The position numbers and the translations under genes are program-made. The notes under the pieces were generated by a model. The model worked only from the letters and a program-made list of their open reading frames with translations. It did not search any database and was not told the origin of the DNA. 64,000 nt of DNA, taken from positions 16,819-80,818 of the forward strand of contig JACRBC010000120.1 in assembly GCA_016213245.1 (NCBI GenBank), given 5' to 3'. Position 1 is the first letter of the stretch, and each line of letters opens with the position of its first letter. The stretch is from Candidatus Solibacter usitatus. GTDB lineage: Bacteria; Acidobacteriota; Terriglobia; Bryobacterales; Bryobacteraceae. Shown piece after piece: positions 42,460-51,118 of the stretch.

Positions 42460-43371
42460 ATGCCCCAAACCATCTCCATCCTCGGCGCTCCCCTCGACCT
42501 CGGCGCCGGCCGCCGCGGCGTCGACATGGGCCCCTCCGCCCTGCGCGTCGCTAACCTCAACTTGCGCCTCCAGGCCCTCGGCTTCCAGGTCGTCGACGAG
42601 GGCAACGTCCCCGTCGAACAGGCCGAAAGCGCCCGCGCCGGCGACTCCAGCGCCCGCTTCCTGAAGCCCATCGCCGCCACCTGCGCCGAGCTCGCCGCGC
42701 GCGTCGAAAAGGCCGCCGCCCGCGGCCGCTTTCCCCTCGTCCTCGGCGGCGACCACTCCGTCGCCGTCGGCACCGTCAGCGGCATGGCCCGCCACTTCCA
42801 GAAGCGCCGCCGCAAGCTCGGCCTCATCTGGCTCGACGCCCATACCGACATGAACACTCCCGGCACCTCCCCCTCCGGCAACGTCCACGGCATGCCCTTG
42901 GCCTGCCTCATCGGCCAGGGGCCCAGGGCGCTCACCCACCTTTGCGGCTTCTCCCCCAAGGTGGATCCCCGCAACGTCGCCCTGGTCGGCGTTCGAGACG
43001 TCGACATCTCTGAAAAGAGCGTCGTCTGGAAGTCCGGCGTCCGCGTCTTCACCATGCGCGACATCGACGAGCGCGGCATGCGCGCCGTCATCGAGGACGC
43101 CCTCCAGGTCGCCTCCGACGGCGCCGCCGGCGTTCACCTCTCTCTCGACATGGACGGCGTCGATCCCGCCGAGGCCCCCGGCGTCGGCACTCCCGTCCGC
43201 GGCGGCTTCTCCTACCGCGAGGCCCATCTCGCCATGGAGATCCTCTGCGACTCCCACAAGCTCTGCTCCATGGAGGTCGTCGAGGTCAACCCCGTCCTCG
43301 ATACCGCCAATCGCACCGCCCTGCTCGGCGTCGAACTCGTCCTCTCCGCCCTGGGAAAGAGGATCCTATGA
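42460..43371 (+). CDS. rocF: Arginase
   Basis: 303 residues. Binuclear manganese ureohydrolase splitting arginine into ornithine and urea. Motifs: LGAPLDLGAGRRGVDMGPSA, GGDHSVAVG, WLDAHTDMNTPGTSPSGNVH (DAHxD ligands plus the arginase-type SPSGNVHGMPLA substrate loop), and SLDMDGVDPAEAPGVGTPV (DxD ligands). The SGNVHGMP loop favours arginase over agmatinase. It begins 1 base after the asnS stop and overlaps ddl by 4 bases. Confidence 0.93.
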   Translation: MPQTISILGAPLDLGAGRRGVDMGPSALRVANLNLRLQALGFQVVDEGNVPVEQAESARAGDSSARFLKPIAATCAELAARVEKAAARGRFPLVLGGDHSVAVGTVSGMARHFQKRRRKLGLIWLDAHTDMNTPGTSPSGNVHGMPLACLIGQGPRALTHLCGFSPKVDPRNVALVGVRDVDISEKSVVWKSGVRVFTMRDIDERGMRAVIEDALQVASDGAAGVHLSLDMDGVDPAEAPGVGTPVRGGFSYREAHLAMEILCDSHKLCSMEVVEVNPVLDTANRTALLGVELVLSALGKRIL

Positions 43372-44348
43372 GCCGCCTCCGCGTCGCCGTCATACAGGGG
43401 GGCCGCTCCGGCGAGCACGAGATCAGCATCCGCTCCGCCCAGGCGGTCATCGCCCACCTCGATCCCCAACGCTTCGAGCCCGTCCTCTTCCACATCCGCA
43501 AGGATGGCGCCTGGCAGCCCGGCCCCATCCTCCCCGAACCCGGCGCCAACCCCAACATCGACGTCGTTTTCCCCGTTCTCCACGGCACCTTCGGCGAGGA
43601 CGGCACCCTGCAGGGCCTGCTCGAAATGGCCGGACTGCCCTACGTCGGCGCCGGCGTCTTCTCCTCGGCCGCCTCCATGGACAAGGAGCACTTCAAACGC
43701 CTCTGCGTCGAGCGCGGCCTGCCCATCGTCCCCTACCAGGTCCACCCTTCGGACAACCTCGACCCCGACCGCGTTCTGGCCCAATTCGAGCTTCCCGTCT
43801 TCGTCAAGCCGGCCAACCTCGGCTCCTCGGTCGGCATCAGCAAGTGCAAGACCCGCGAGGAGCTGGCCGCCGGCATGCGCGACGCCGCACGCTACGACCT
43901 CAAGGTCATCGTCGAACAGGCCATCACCGGTCACGAGCTCGAATGCGCCGTCGTCGGCAACTCCGACCCCGTCGCCTCCACCCCCTGCGAGATCCTCCCT
44001 TCGCGGGACTTCTACGACTACGACGACAAGTATTGCCTCGACACGGCCCGCACCATCATCCCGCCCAACCTCCCCGCCGGGACCATCGCCCGTGTCCAGC
44101 GTCTCTCCATTGAGTGCTACAAGGCCCTGGATTGCGCCGGCATGGCCCGCGTGGATTTTCTCGTCCAGGCGCCGACGGGCGAAGTGTACCTGAACGAGAT
44201 CAACACCATCCCCGGCTTCACCTCCATCAGCATGTTCCCCAAGATGATGGAGCACTCCGGCCTCTCTTTCCGCGACCTCGTCAGCCGGCTCATCGACCTC
44301 GCCCTGGAGCGCCACCTCCGGCGCCAGGCGCTGCGCTACGAACGCTGA
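43368..44348 (+). CDS. ddl: D-alanine--D-alanine ligase
   Basis: 326 residues. ATP-grasp enzyme making D-Ala-D-Ala for peptidoglycan precursors. N-terminal VAVIQGGRSGEHEISIRSAQ, VFPVLHGTFGEDGTLQGLLE, MAGLPYVGAGVFSSAASMDK, then the ATP-grasp LPVFVKPANLGSSVGISKCK, and C-terminal GMARVDFLVQAPTGEVYLNE, INTIPGFTSISMFPKMM. Length is normal. Coupled to arginase upstream (ATGA) and to the S41 protease downstream (TGATG). Confidence 0.96.
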   Translation: MSRLRVAVIQGGRSGEHEISIRSAQAVIAHLDPQRFEPVLFHIRKDGAWQPGPILPEPGANPNIDVVFPVLHGTFGEDGTLQGLLEMAGLPYVGAGVFSSAASMDKEHFKRLCVERGLPIVPYQVHPSDNLDPDRVLAQFELPVFVKPANLGSSVGISKCKTREELAAGMRDAARYDLKVIVEQAITGHELECAVVGNSDPVASTPCEILPSRDFYDYDDKYCLDTARTIIPPNLPAGTIARVQRLSIECYKALDCAGMARVDFLVQAPTGEVYLNEINTIPGFTSISMFPKMMEHSGLSFRDLVSRLIDLALERHLRRQALRYER

Positions 44349-45874
44349 TGCGCCGCGCCGCCCTGCTCCTCGCCGCCCTGCTCTGGCAACCGCTGCTGTC
44401 AGAGCCGCGAGCGGTAGCGAGCGGGTCAGCAAGCGGGTCCGCCCCAGCCCAGAAACCCCTCCCCGACACCGCCGAACTCGAGCGTGAGCTCCAGCGCTTC
44501 GTCGGCGTTTACGCCATCGCCTCTGAACATGCCGCCGAGCCCGTCGACCTCGACTCCGCCTTCTACCGCGGCGCCATCCCCGGCATGCTCCGCCAGCTCG
44601 ACCCCCACTCCGTCTTCTTCGACCGCGACCAGTTCCAGCAGTTGCGGGAGATGGAGCGCTCCGTCACCAAGGGCTTCGGCTCGGTCGTCAGCATCCTGCC
44701 CGGCCGTGTGATCGTCCTGCAGACCATGCCCGGCACGCCCTCCCAAAAGTCCGGCCTGGCGCCTGGCGACGAGATCGTCGTCATCAACGGCTACCCGCTG
44801 GCCCGGCTGGACATGGACCAGCTTGTTCAGTTGCTCGGCCAGTCCCGCCAGCGCGAGGCCCACCTCTACGTCCGCCGCCAGGGCACGGCCAAGCTCCTGC
44901 CCGTCACGCTCGTCCCCGAAGAGCTCCAGAGCCCCAGCGTGGACCGCGGCTTCCTGCTCCAGCCCGGCATCGGCTATGTCCGCGCCACCAGCTTCGACGC
45001 CGATACCGCCACTCGCATCCGCGAGGCCATCGAATCCCTGGGCGGCCCGCGGCTCAACGGCCTCGTCCTCGACCTGCGCGACAACCCCGGCGGCGTTTTG
45101 CAGGCCGGCCTCGCCACCGCCGCCCTCTTCCTCAAGCCCGGCGCCCGCATCCTCAGCGCCCATGGCCGCGGCTCCGGCGCCGAGAACGTCGACGTCCCCC
45201 AGGACTCCTCCCCTTACGCCTTCCCCCTCGCCGTACTCGTCAACGCCAGGACCGGCAGCGCGTCGGAGATCGTCGCCGGCGCCATCCAGGACCACGACCG
45301 CGGCGCCATCATCGGCCAGACCACTTTCGGCAAGGGGCTCGTGCAGCGCGTCTTCCCCCTGAGCGACGCCACCGGGCTGGCTCTCACCACCGCCTTTTAC
45401 TACACCCCCAGCGGCCGCTCCATCCAGAAGCCGCTCCGGGACTCCGAGCTCGCCCAGGCCACCGCCACCACACGCCCCGAGTTCAAGACCGACGGCGGCC
45501 GCCTCGTGCGGGGCGGCGGCGGCATCGAGCCCGACCAGGTCGTCCAGCCACCCGCCTATACCCGCTTCCGCACCGCCCTGGAAGGCTCGGGCAGCTTCGC
45601 CGGCTACGCCACCGAGTGGCTCTCCGGCCACCGCGCCGACGCCAGCCGGGACTTGGGCGTCACCCCCGCCATGCTCGACGACTTCCAACTCTGGCTCTCC
45701 CGCCGCAACATCCGCCCCAATCTCAGCGATTGGACCGCCGAACGCGAGGCCATCACCTGGCGCCTCAAGCAGGAGATCCTCAACCAGTCCATCAGCGTCG
45801 CCGCCGGCGACGAAATCGAGCTACGCCACGACCCCGCCGTCCGCCGGGCTCTTGCGTCGCTGACCCAACACTGA
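44348..45874 (+). CDS. S41-family C-terminal processing protease
   Basis: 508 residues. Signal peptide (LLLAALLWQPLLS) followed by a low-complexity Ser/Ala/Gly linker. PDZ domain about residues 100-185 (PGTPSQKSGLAPGDEIVVIN). Protease core: LVLDLRDNPGGVLQAGL, nucleophile Ser304 in RTGSASEIVAGA and general base Lys329 in TFGKGLVQ, followed by TTAFYYTPSGRSIQ. A C-terminal helical region of about 130 residues follows. Periplasmic Ctp proteases trim wall-related and secreted proteins, which suits the ddl neighbour. The last 54 bases overlap the convergent YfhO gene. Confidence 0.93.
   Translation: MRRAALLLAALLWQPLLSEPRAVASGSASGSAPAQKPLPDTAELERELQRFVGVYAIASEHAAEPVDLDSAFYRGAIPGMLRQLDPHSVFFDRDQFQQLREMERSVTKGFGSVVSILPGRVIVLQTMPGTPSQKSGLAPGDEIVVINGYPLARLDMDQLVQLLGQSRQREAHLYVRRQGTAKLLPVTLVPEELQSPSVDRGFLLQPGIGYVRATSFDADTATRIREAIESLGGPRLNGLVLDLRDNPGGVLQAGLATAALFLKPGARILSAHGRGSGAENVDVPQDSSPYAFPLAVLVNARTGSASEIVAGAIQDHDRGAIIGQTTFGKGLVQRVFPLSDATGLALTTAFYYTPSGRSIQKPLRDSELAQATATTRPEFKTDGGRLVRGGGGIEPDQVVQPPAYTRFRTALEGSGSFAGYATEWLSGHRADASRDLGVTPAMLDDFQLWLSRRNIRPNLSDWTAEREAITWRLKQEILNQSISVAAGDEIELRHDPAVRRALASLTQH
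44399..44435 (+). repeat. Short GC-rich repeat inside the S41 signal/linker coding region
   Basis: GAGCGG-tagc-GAGCGG (44409-44414 and 44419-44424), then AAGCGGG nearby, coding for the SEPRAVASGSASGSA linker. It has the look of the dispersed GAGCG-TAGCG-AGCGG repeats seen in some GC-rich genomes, here captured in frame. No second copy was found by eye in this window. Confidence 0.3.
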
Positions 45875-47761
45875 GGCCAGTATGATCACCGCCAACGCTC
45901 CGCCGCTCACGCCGGCGGCGGCCGGGAACCGTCTGGACTTATACTCGAACACCACCTCGTACTCGCCCGCCGGCGCCACCACTCCGGAGAGCGCATGATC
46001 CACCCGCAACACCTTCGTCTCGCGCCCTTCCACACGCGCCTCCCAGCCGGGGTAGTAGGCGTTGGTCAGCTTCAGCAGGCTGGCGCTTGCCGCCCGGTAG
46101 CGCACCGCCACACGCTGCTCGCGCGCCTCCACGCCCAGCACCACCGCCCGCGGGTCCTGCTGCACGGGCTCGTGCGCGCCTTCCACCAGCGCCGTCTCCG
46201 CCGGGTCCAGGCTCTCCAGCCGCGCCCGCGACTCCTCCCGCGACTTCACCTCCACCACCGTCTGGGCGAAATAGGCACGCGGCATCACGCCTTCGTTGCC
46301 GGTGATGTTCTCCGTGTTCAGGTGCACCACCTCGGCCGCGCTCAGCCCGTCGATCAACCGCTCGTTGCGCGCCGCGGCCGCCTTGTAGTCGTGGTACGCC
46401 GACAGTTCCAGCTGGTTGTAGCCGTAGGTCGTCTCCACCTTGGCCTGCAGTGGGCTGTTCAACGACCCGAACAGCCCTACCCGGTCCTCCATGTGCAGCC
46501 GGAAGTTGGGCGGCATCGACGGCCGCACCTTCGCCCGCAGCACCTTTTCGCCCTTGCCGTAGACCTCGTCAAAGCTCGCCCGCCCATAGGCCAGCGGGTT
46601 GTACCACGCATTGTGGATCAGCAGGTCGGCGGCGAACACCACCACCAGCGCCATGCCCAGCCACGGCTTCTTCCAGCGCGTCTCGGCCTCGCCTACGCCC
46701 TGCGCTCCCAGCACCGCCAGCCCGAGGCTCGCGACAAACCACATCTCGACCGGCCCGCGCGCCAGCATCACCGCAACCGGCAGCGCCACCATGAGGACGC
46801 CCAGCACCTGCGCGCCCCGGCGCTTCAGCGCCAGACCGGCGAGCGGCGCCAGCAACATGCCGCAGAACAGGTACGCGCGCGTCAGGTCCGCCGGACCGCT
46901 GTACTTGCCTGTGATCAGCCCCAGCGCGTTGGCGAACACCACCGTCCACAGCGCCGACGGCTCCAGCCGCTTCGCCGCCTGCGCCCCGGCCAGCACCGAC
47001 TCGCCCCGCAACTCCAGCCACGGCAGCAGCACAATGGCCGCCAGCCCGGCGCTCAACACGGCGGCCAGCGCCGCGCCGCCCAGCGCCCGCACCCAACCCT
47101 GGCGCTTTTCAAAGACGCGCCAGCCGGCGTACAACACGCCGGCGAGCAGCGAGAAGACGCCCGTCTCCACGTGCCCGGCCAGAAACACCAACCCGGCCAC
47201 GCCGCCGCCTAGCGCGAACCAGCGCACCGGCGCCGCCTCCAGCCCGCGCTCGAACGAGTACAGCAGCCAGGGCAGAAGCGCCGCGCCCTGGAAGATGCCC
47301 ACGTGCGAGCTGTGCGCCGCGAAGAAGCCGCCCAGCCCGTAGCTCAACGCGCCCACCATCGCCCCCGCGTCGTGCCCGGTCAGCCGCCGCAGCAGCAGGA
47401 AGGCCCCGCAGACGGCGAGCAGGGCGTGCAGCGCCAGCTCACCCTGGATCGCGCCCGGCGTCGCCCCCAGGAGGAAGAAGGGCCAGTTGAGCGGGTACCA
47501 CGCCCCCACCCGCGGATCAGAGAGGAAGGGGAAGCCCGAAAAGATGTACGGCGTCCAGTGCGGCAGGCGCCCGGACTTCACCTGCTCGGCGAAGTACCGC
47601 TGCGACGAGTAGTGGACGTCCACGGCGTCCCATTGAATGGTGGTGTGCGGAGAAAGCAGCGGCGTGAAGTAGGCCAGCAGCAGCACAAACGCCACCGCCC
47701 CCAGCCACCTCCTGCCCGACAGAACGCCCGCTCGCGGCTCCGGGAGCTTCGACTTGGCCAT
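45821..47761 (-). CDS. YfhO-family multi-pass membrane protein
   Basis: 646 residues. About eleven membrane segments in the first 390 residues with a GT-C-like opening (VLLLAYFTPLLSPHTTIQWD, AEQVKSGRLPHWTPYIFSGF, GAWYPLNWPFFLLG), then a periplasmic domain (LLKLTNAYYPGWEARVEGRE), which is the YfhO (PF09586) pattern, and one last membrane helix. YfhO proteins are thought to glycosylate lipoteichoic acid or other surface lipids in Firmicutes; the role here is unknown. TAGACT (minus, 47776-47771) is 9 bases from the ATG with no Shine-Dalgarno. The 3' end overlaps the S41 gene by 54 bases. Confidence 0.88.
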   Translation of the reverse strand: MAKSKLPEPRAGVLSGRRWLGAVAFVLLLAYFTPLLSPHTTIQWDAVDVHYSSQRYFAEQVKSGRLPHWTPYIFSGFPFLSDPRVGAWYPLNWPFFLLGATPGAIQGELALHALLAVCGAFLLLRRLTGHDAGAMVGALSYGLGGFFAAHSSHVGIFQGAALLPWLLYSFERGLEAAPVRWFALGGGVAGLVFLAGHVETGVFSLLAGVLYAGWRVFEKRQGWVRALGGAALAAVLSAGLAAIVLLPWLELRGESVLAGAQAAKRLEPSALWTVVFANALGLITGKYSGPADLTRAYLFCGMLLAPLAGLALKRRGAQVLGVLMVALPVAVMLARGPVEMWFVASLGLAVLGAQGVGEAETRWKKPWLGMALVVVFAADLLIHNAWYNPLAYGRASFDEVYGKGEKVLRAKVRPSMPPNFRLHMEDRVGLFGSLNSPLQAKVETTYGYNQLELSAYHDYKAAAARNERLIDGLSAAEVVHLNTENITGNEGVMPRAYFAQTVVEVKSREESRARLESLDPAETALVEGAHEPVQQDPRAVVLGVEAREQRVAVRYRAASASLLKLTNAYYPGWEARVEGRETKVLRVDHALSGVVAPAGEYEVVFEYKSRRFPAAAGVSGGALAVIILASVLGQRRKSPADGGVVA

Positions 47762-47786
47762 GCAGCGTTCAGTCTAACATCCGGCC

Positions 47787-48155
47787 TCACAGCCGCCGCA
47801 GCTTGTCCACCCGTTTCCGGCGCCGGCGCTCCGCCTCCAGCACCTGGCGCTCGTCCAGCCCGAAGTAGTGGGCCACCTCGTGCCAGATGGTCTCCTCCAC
47901 CAGTTGCCGCAGTTGCGCCTCCGTGCGGGCCTCCCGTTCGTGCGGGCCCTGGTAGATGGTGATGCGGTCCGGCGCGCCGCAGGGCTCGGCGATGCTCCGT
48001 TCGGTCAGGGGACGGCCCTCGTACAGCCCCAGCAGCCCCGGCTGCCGGGGCTCGGGCTCCACCACGAACAGCACGTTTTTCAGCCGGCTCCGGAAGCGCG
48101 GAGGAATCACCTCCATGCACTCTTCCACCAGCAGGTCGAATTCGCGGGCCGTCAT
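47787..48155 (-). CDS. Small zincin-like metallopeptidase (PF06262)
   Basis: 122 residues. HExxH motif in ETIWHEVAHYFGLDERQV near residue 92, preceded by the family's ITIYQGPHEREARTEAQLRQ and an N-terminal FDLLVEECMEVIPPRFRSRL block. PF06262 proteins are minimal metzincin-like peptidases of unknown physiological target. Divergent from the ferredoxin gene with 25 bases between; a minus-strand TACACT lies in that gap. Confidence 0.88.
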   Translation of the reverse strand: MTAREFDLLVEECMEVIPPRFRSRLKNVLFVVEPEPRQPGLLGLYEGRPLTERSIAEPCGAPDRITIYQGPHEREARTEAQLRQLVEETIWHEVAHYFGLDERQVLEAERRRRKRVDKLRRL

Positions 48156-48180
48156 CAGCTAGCCTTAAGTGTAACGGGAC

Positions 48181-48537
48181 ATGCGCCGCCACGAACAACT
48201 CTCGCGCATCGCATCGGGCCTCGGCATCGGCTCCCTGGAGCGCCATATCTTCCTGTGCGCCGACCAGACCAACCCCAAGTGCTGCTCGCGCGAGCAGGGG
48301 CTGGAGTCCTGGGAGTTCCTCAAGGACCGGCTGAAGCAACTCGGCCTCAAGCAGATCTTCCGGACCAGGGCCAACTGCCTGCGCCTGTGCGAGCAGGGGC
48401 CCATCGCCGTGGTTTATCCCGAGGGCGTCTGGTACCACTCCGCCACGCCCGAGGCGCTGGAGCGGATCATCCAGGAACACCTCGCCGGCGGCCGGCCGGT
48501 GGAGGACCTGGTGATTGTGAAAGACCCGCTCGCCTAG
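48181..48537 (+). CDS. Thioredoxin-fold [2Fe-2S] ferredoxin
   Basis: 118 residues. [14 protein letters not shown] near the N-terminus and [20 protein letters not shown] later give cysteines at 26, 34, 35, 66 and 70; four of them fit the Shethna/TRX-like 2Fe-2S cluster pattern (CX7-8C...CX3C). C-terminal [20 protein letters not shown] is the usual end of the family. Electron carrier with unknown partner. The start is 8 bases after a TGTAAC-like box. Confidence 0.88.
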   Translation: MRRHEQLSRIASGLGIGSLERHIFLCADQTNPKCCSREQGLESWEFLKDRLKQLGLKQIFRTRANCLRLCEQGPIAVVYPEGVWYHSATPEALERIIQEHLAGGRPVEDLVIVKDPLA

Positions 48538-48539
48538 CT

Positions 48540-48923
48540 CTACTGCGGAACCGGCTTCCCCATCTGCTTGTAGATGCCCTCGATGAGCTGGATCTTGTCC
48601 TGCGCGTCCTTGTTCTTCGCGTCGTAGGACAGCACTTCACGGTACTGCTTCAGCGCGGGGCCATACTTCTGGCGCGGCGGCAGGCTCTCGTTGAACATGA
48701 AGCTGTCGCCATATTTGAGGTGCGCCTCGGCCAGCGCCCGGTTCACCCCGGCGTCCCGGACATTGGTCTTGTGGAGGGGGGCGAGTATGGCCAGCGCCTC
48801 CTCGAACTTCCCGGCCTTCACCTTGGCCTGCGCCTCGGTCAGCTTCGGATTGGCGGCCAGCAGGATCGCTGCGGCTACAAGTGTCGTCATCGTTGTTCGT
48901 ACCAACAAGGCTCGTCCCAGCAT
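48540..48923 (-). CDS. Small secreted TPR-like protein
   Basis: 127 residues from ATG 48923, or 116 from ATG 48890, which opens the hydrophobic leader directly (MTTLVAAAILLAANPK). The mature part has TPR-type helix pairs (AQAKVKAGKFEEALAILAPL, YGPALKQYREVLSYDAKNKD). A longer frame antisense to cmk is not credible. Function unknown; probably a periplasmic protein-interaction module. Convergent with the ferredoxin gene, 2 bases apart. Confidence 0.75.
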   Translation of the reverse strand: MLGRALLVRTTMTTLVAAAILLAANPKLTEAQAKVKAGKFEEALAILAPLHKTNVRDAGVNRALAEAHLKYGDSFMFNESLPPRQKYGPALKQYREVLSYDAKNKDAQDKIQLIEGIYKQMGKPVPQ

Positions 48924-48959
48924 GACTACAAGTCTAGCGCGATAAACTGGTAGATCACC

Positions 48960-49646
48960 TTGGCCAAGAGAATCACTGTCGCCATCGATGGGCCCGCCGG
49001 CGCGGGCAAGAGCACGCTGGCGCGGCGCCTGGCCGCGCGTCTGGGCTTTCTGTACATCGACACCGGCGCCATGTACCGCGCGGTGGCGCTGTGGGCCGGG
49101 CGCGCCGGCGTCTCCTGGGACGACCGCTCCGGGCTGGAGCAACTTGCGCTCCAGGCCGACATTGAGCTCACGCCCGAAGGCCTCGTCGTACTGAACGGCG
49201 AGGACGTCAGCGCCGCCATTCGCCAGCCGGAGATGAGCCATGCCGCCTCGGTCGTCTCGGCCATCCCCGGCGTCCGCCGCGCCCTGGTGATCAAGCAGCA
49301 ACGGATGGGCGAGGCCAACTCCTGCGTCATGGAGGGCCGCGACATCGGCACCGTCGTCTTCCCCGAAGCCGAGGTCAAGATCTACCTCGACGCCAGCCCG
49401 GAAGAGCGCGCCCGCCGCCGCGTGAAGGAGCTGGAAACCCGCGGCATCGCGGCCCGCCTCGACGAGGTGTTTGAAGAGATGAAGCAGCGCGACGAACGCG
49501 ACAGCACGCGCCCGGATTCGCCCCTGCGCCAGGCGCCCGACGCCATCTATATCGATTCCAGCGGCCTGGACGAAAACCAGGTCGAGGAAGCGCTGCTCCG
49601 CATTGTGCGCGAGCGCACCAGCAACGGAAAGGAAGTCCAGCGTTGA
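48960..49646 (+). CDS. cmk: Cytidylate kinase
   Basis: 228 residues from a TTG. Phosphorylates CMP and dCMP. P-loop VAIDGPAGAGKSTLARRLA, CMP-binding YIDTGAMYRAVAL, MEGRDIGTVVFPEAEVKIYL and LDASPEERARRR. Typical length. A TAAACT (48943-48948) lies 11 bases upstream, so a very short leader is likely. The 3' end overlaps the aspartokinase start (TTGA). The usual rpsA neighbour is absent. Confidence 0.94.
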   Translation: MAKRITVAIDGPAGAGKSTLARRLAARLGFLYIDTGAMYRAVALWAGRAGVSWDDRSGLEQLALQADIELTPEGLVVLNGEDVSAAIRQPEMSHAASVVSAIPGVRRALVIKQQRMGEANSCVMEGRDIGTVVFPEAEVKIYLDASPEERARRRVKELETRGIAARLDEVFEEMKQRDERDSTRPDSPLRQAPDAIYIDSSGLDENQVEEALLRIVRERTSNGKEVQR

Positions 49647-51052
49647 ACAACCTCTTGGTGATGAAATTCGGAGGCACGAGCATGGGCTCGGCGGAGCGCA
49701 TCGCCTCCGCCGCCCAGATCTGCCTGGACGCCCACTCGCAACGCCCCACCTGCGCCATCGTCTCGGCCATGTCGAAGGTCACCGACATGCTTCTGGAGAC
49801 CCTGCGCCATGCCGAAGGCGGCGACGGCCAGGGCGTCGATGCCATGCTCGCCAAGCTCGACGCCCGCCATCGCGAGTGCTGCAACGAGCTGCTGGAAGAG
49901 CCCCTGCGCACCGAAACCCAGACCGTGCTGGATGAGATCCTGGCCGAGTTCGCCCGCATCGCGCGCGGCATCCTGATGCTCGGCGAGCGCCCGCCGCGCT
50001 CGGTGGACGAGGCCATCGCCGTGGGCGAGCGCCTCAGCGCCCAGCTCATCGCCGCCTACCTGCGCAGCCGCTCCATCGACGCCTTCGCCGTCAACGCGCG
50101 CGACGTCATCGTCACCGACGCCGTCTTCGGCAACGCCAGCCCGCTGCTGGAGCAGACCAGGGAAAAGGCCCAAAACACCCTCAAGCCCGCGTTGGAAGCC
50201 GGCCGCCTGCCCATCATCACCGGCTTCAACGGCGCCACCATCGACGGCCGCCCCACCACGCTGGGCCGCGGCGGCAGCGACTTTTCCGCCTCCATCGTGG
50301 CCTCCGTCCTCGACGCCGCCGAGCTCTGGATCTGGAGCGACGTCGACGGCATCCTCTCGGCCGACCCGCGTCTGGTGCCCAACGCCAAACTGCTCGAGGA
50401 GATCACCTACCGCGAGGCCGCCGAGCTGGCCTACAACGGCGCCAAGGTGCTGCACCCCAGGACGCTGGCGCCGCTGATGGAGAAGGAGATCCCGGTCCGC
50501 AGCAAGAACAGCTTCGACCTCTCCAAGCCCGGCACCATGATCGTCCCGGTGACCAAGGACGGCCCCATCGGGCCGCGCGCGGTCACCTCCATGACCAACG
50601 TCGCCCTGGTCTCTCTGGACCCCGCCAGCGCCGTGCTGAACGGCACCAAAGTCATGGCCCGCTCGCTGGAAGCCCTGGCGGCCGCCAACGCCGAGGTGCT
50701 GGCGCTTTCCAGTTCCAGCTACCGCCAGAACTTCTGCTTCCTCATCCGCCAGAGCGAACTGCCGGCGGTGATCGAACACCTGGAGGAGGTCTTCGCCCTG
50801 GAGCTGGCTCACGGCTATCTCCACCCCATCGACGTCGATCTCGACGTCGGCCTGCTGGCCATCGTCGGCGAAGGCATGAAGGGCCACCCCGGCCTGGCCG
50901 GCCGGATCTTCACGGCCATCTCCCGCGAGATGGTCAACATCATCGCCATTGCCCAGGGCTCATCGGAGCTCACCATCGCCATCGTTGTCCGGAAGGACGG
51001 CATCGAGAAGGCGGTCCGGGCCGTTCACCAGGAATGCGAGCTGGGCGCCTGA
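49643..51052 (+). CDS. lysC: Aspartate kinase
   Basis: 469 residues from a TTG overlapping the cmk stop. First step of lysine, threonine and methionine synthesis. Kinase domain: LLVMKFGGTSMGSAERI, ITGFNGATIDGRPTTLGRGG, SDFSASIVASVLDAAELWIW and SDVDGILSADPRLVPNAKLL. Two ACT-like regulatory domains occupy the last about 150 residues (VALVSLDPASAVLNGTKVMA; LLAIVGEGMKGHPGLAGRIF), so feedback control is expected. It is the longer aspartokinase type as in E. coli ThrA/LysC, without a fused homoserine dehydrogenase. Confidence 0.95.
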   Translation: MNNLLVMKFGGTSMGSAERIASAAQICLDAHSQRPTCAIVSAMSKVTDMLLETLRHAEGGDGQGVDAMLAKLDARHRECCNELLEEPLRTETQTVLDEILAEFARIARGILMLGERPPRSVDEAIAVGERLSAQLIAAYLRSRSIDAFAVNARDVIVTDAVFGNASPLLEQTREKAQNTLKPALEAGRLPIITGFNGATIDGRPTTLGRGGSDFSASIVASVLDAAELWIWSDVDGILSADPRLVPNAKLLEEITYREAAELAYNGAKVLHPRTLAPLMEKEIPVRSKNSFDLSKPGTMIVPVTKDGPIGPRAVTSMTNVALVSLDPASAVLNGTKVMARSLEALAAANAEVLALSSSSYRQNFCFLIRQSELPAVIEHLEEVFALELAHGYLHPIDVDLDVGLLAIVGEGMKGHPGLAGRIFTAISREMVNIIAIAQGSSELTIAIVVRKDGIEKAVRAVHQECELGA

Positions 51053-51082
51053 ACACGCCCGGCAGGGCCCTCCCGAGGGTTG

Positions 51083-51088
51083 TAGAAT
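51083..51088 (+). promoter_or_regulatory. -10 box TAGAAT for the PpiD-like gene
   Basis: TAGAAT is 30 bases before the ATG at 51119, and GTAGGAG supplies a normal ribosome site 8 bases before it. Confidence 0.45.
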
Positions 51089-51118
51089 AGTAGTTTCACT
51101 TCTGTAGGAGTCTTTCCC

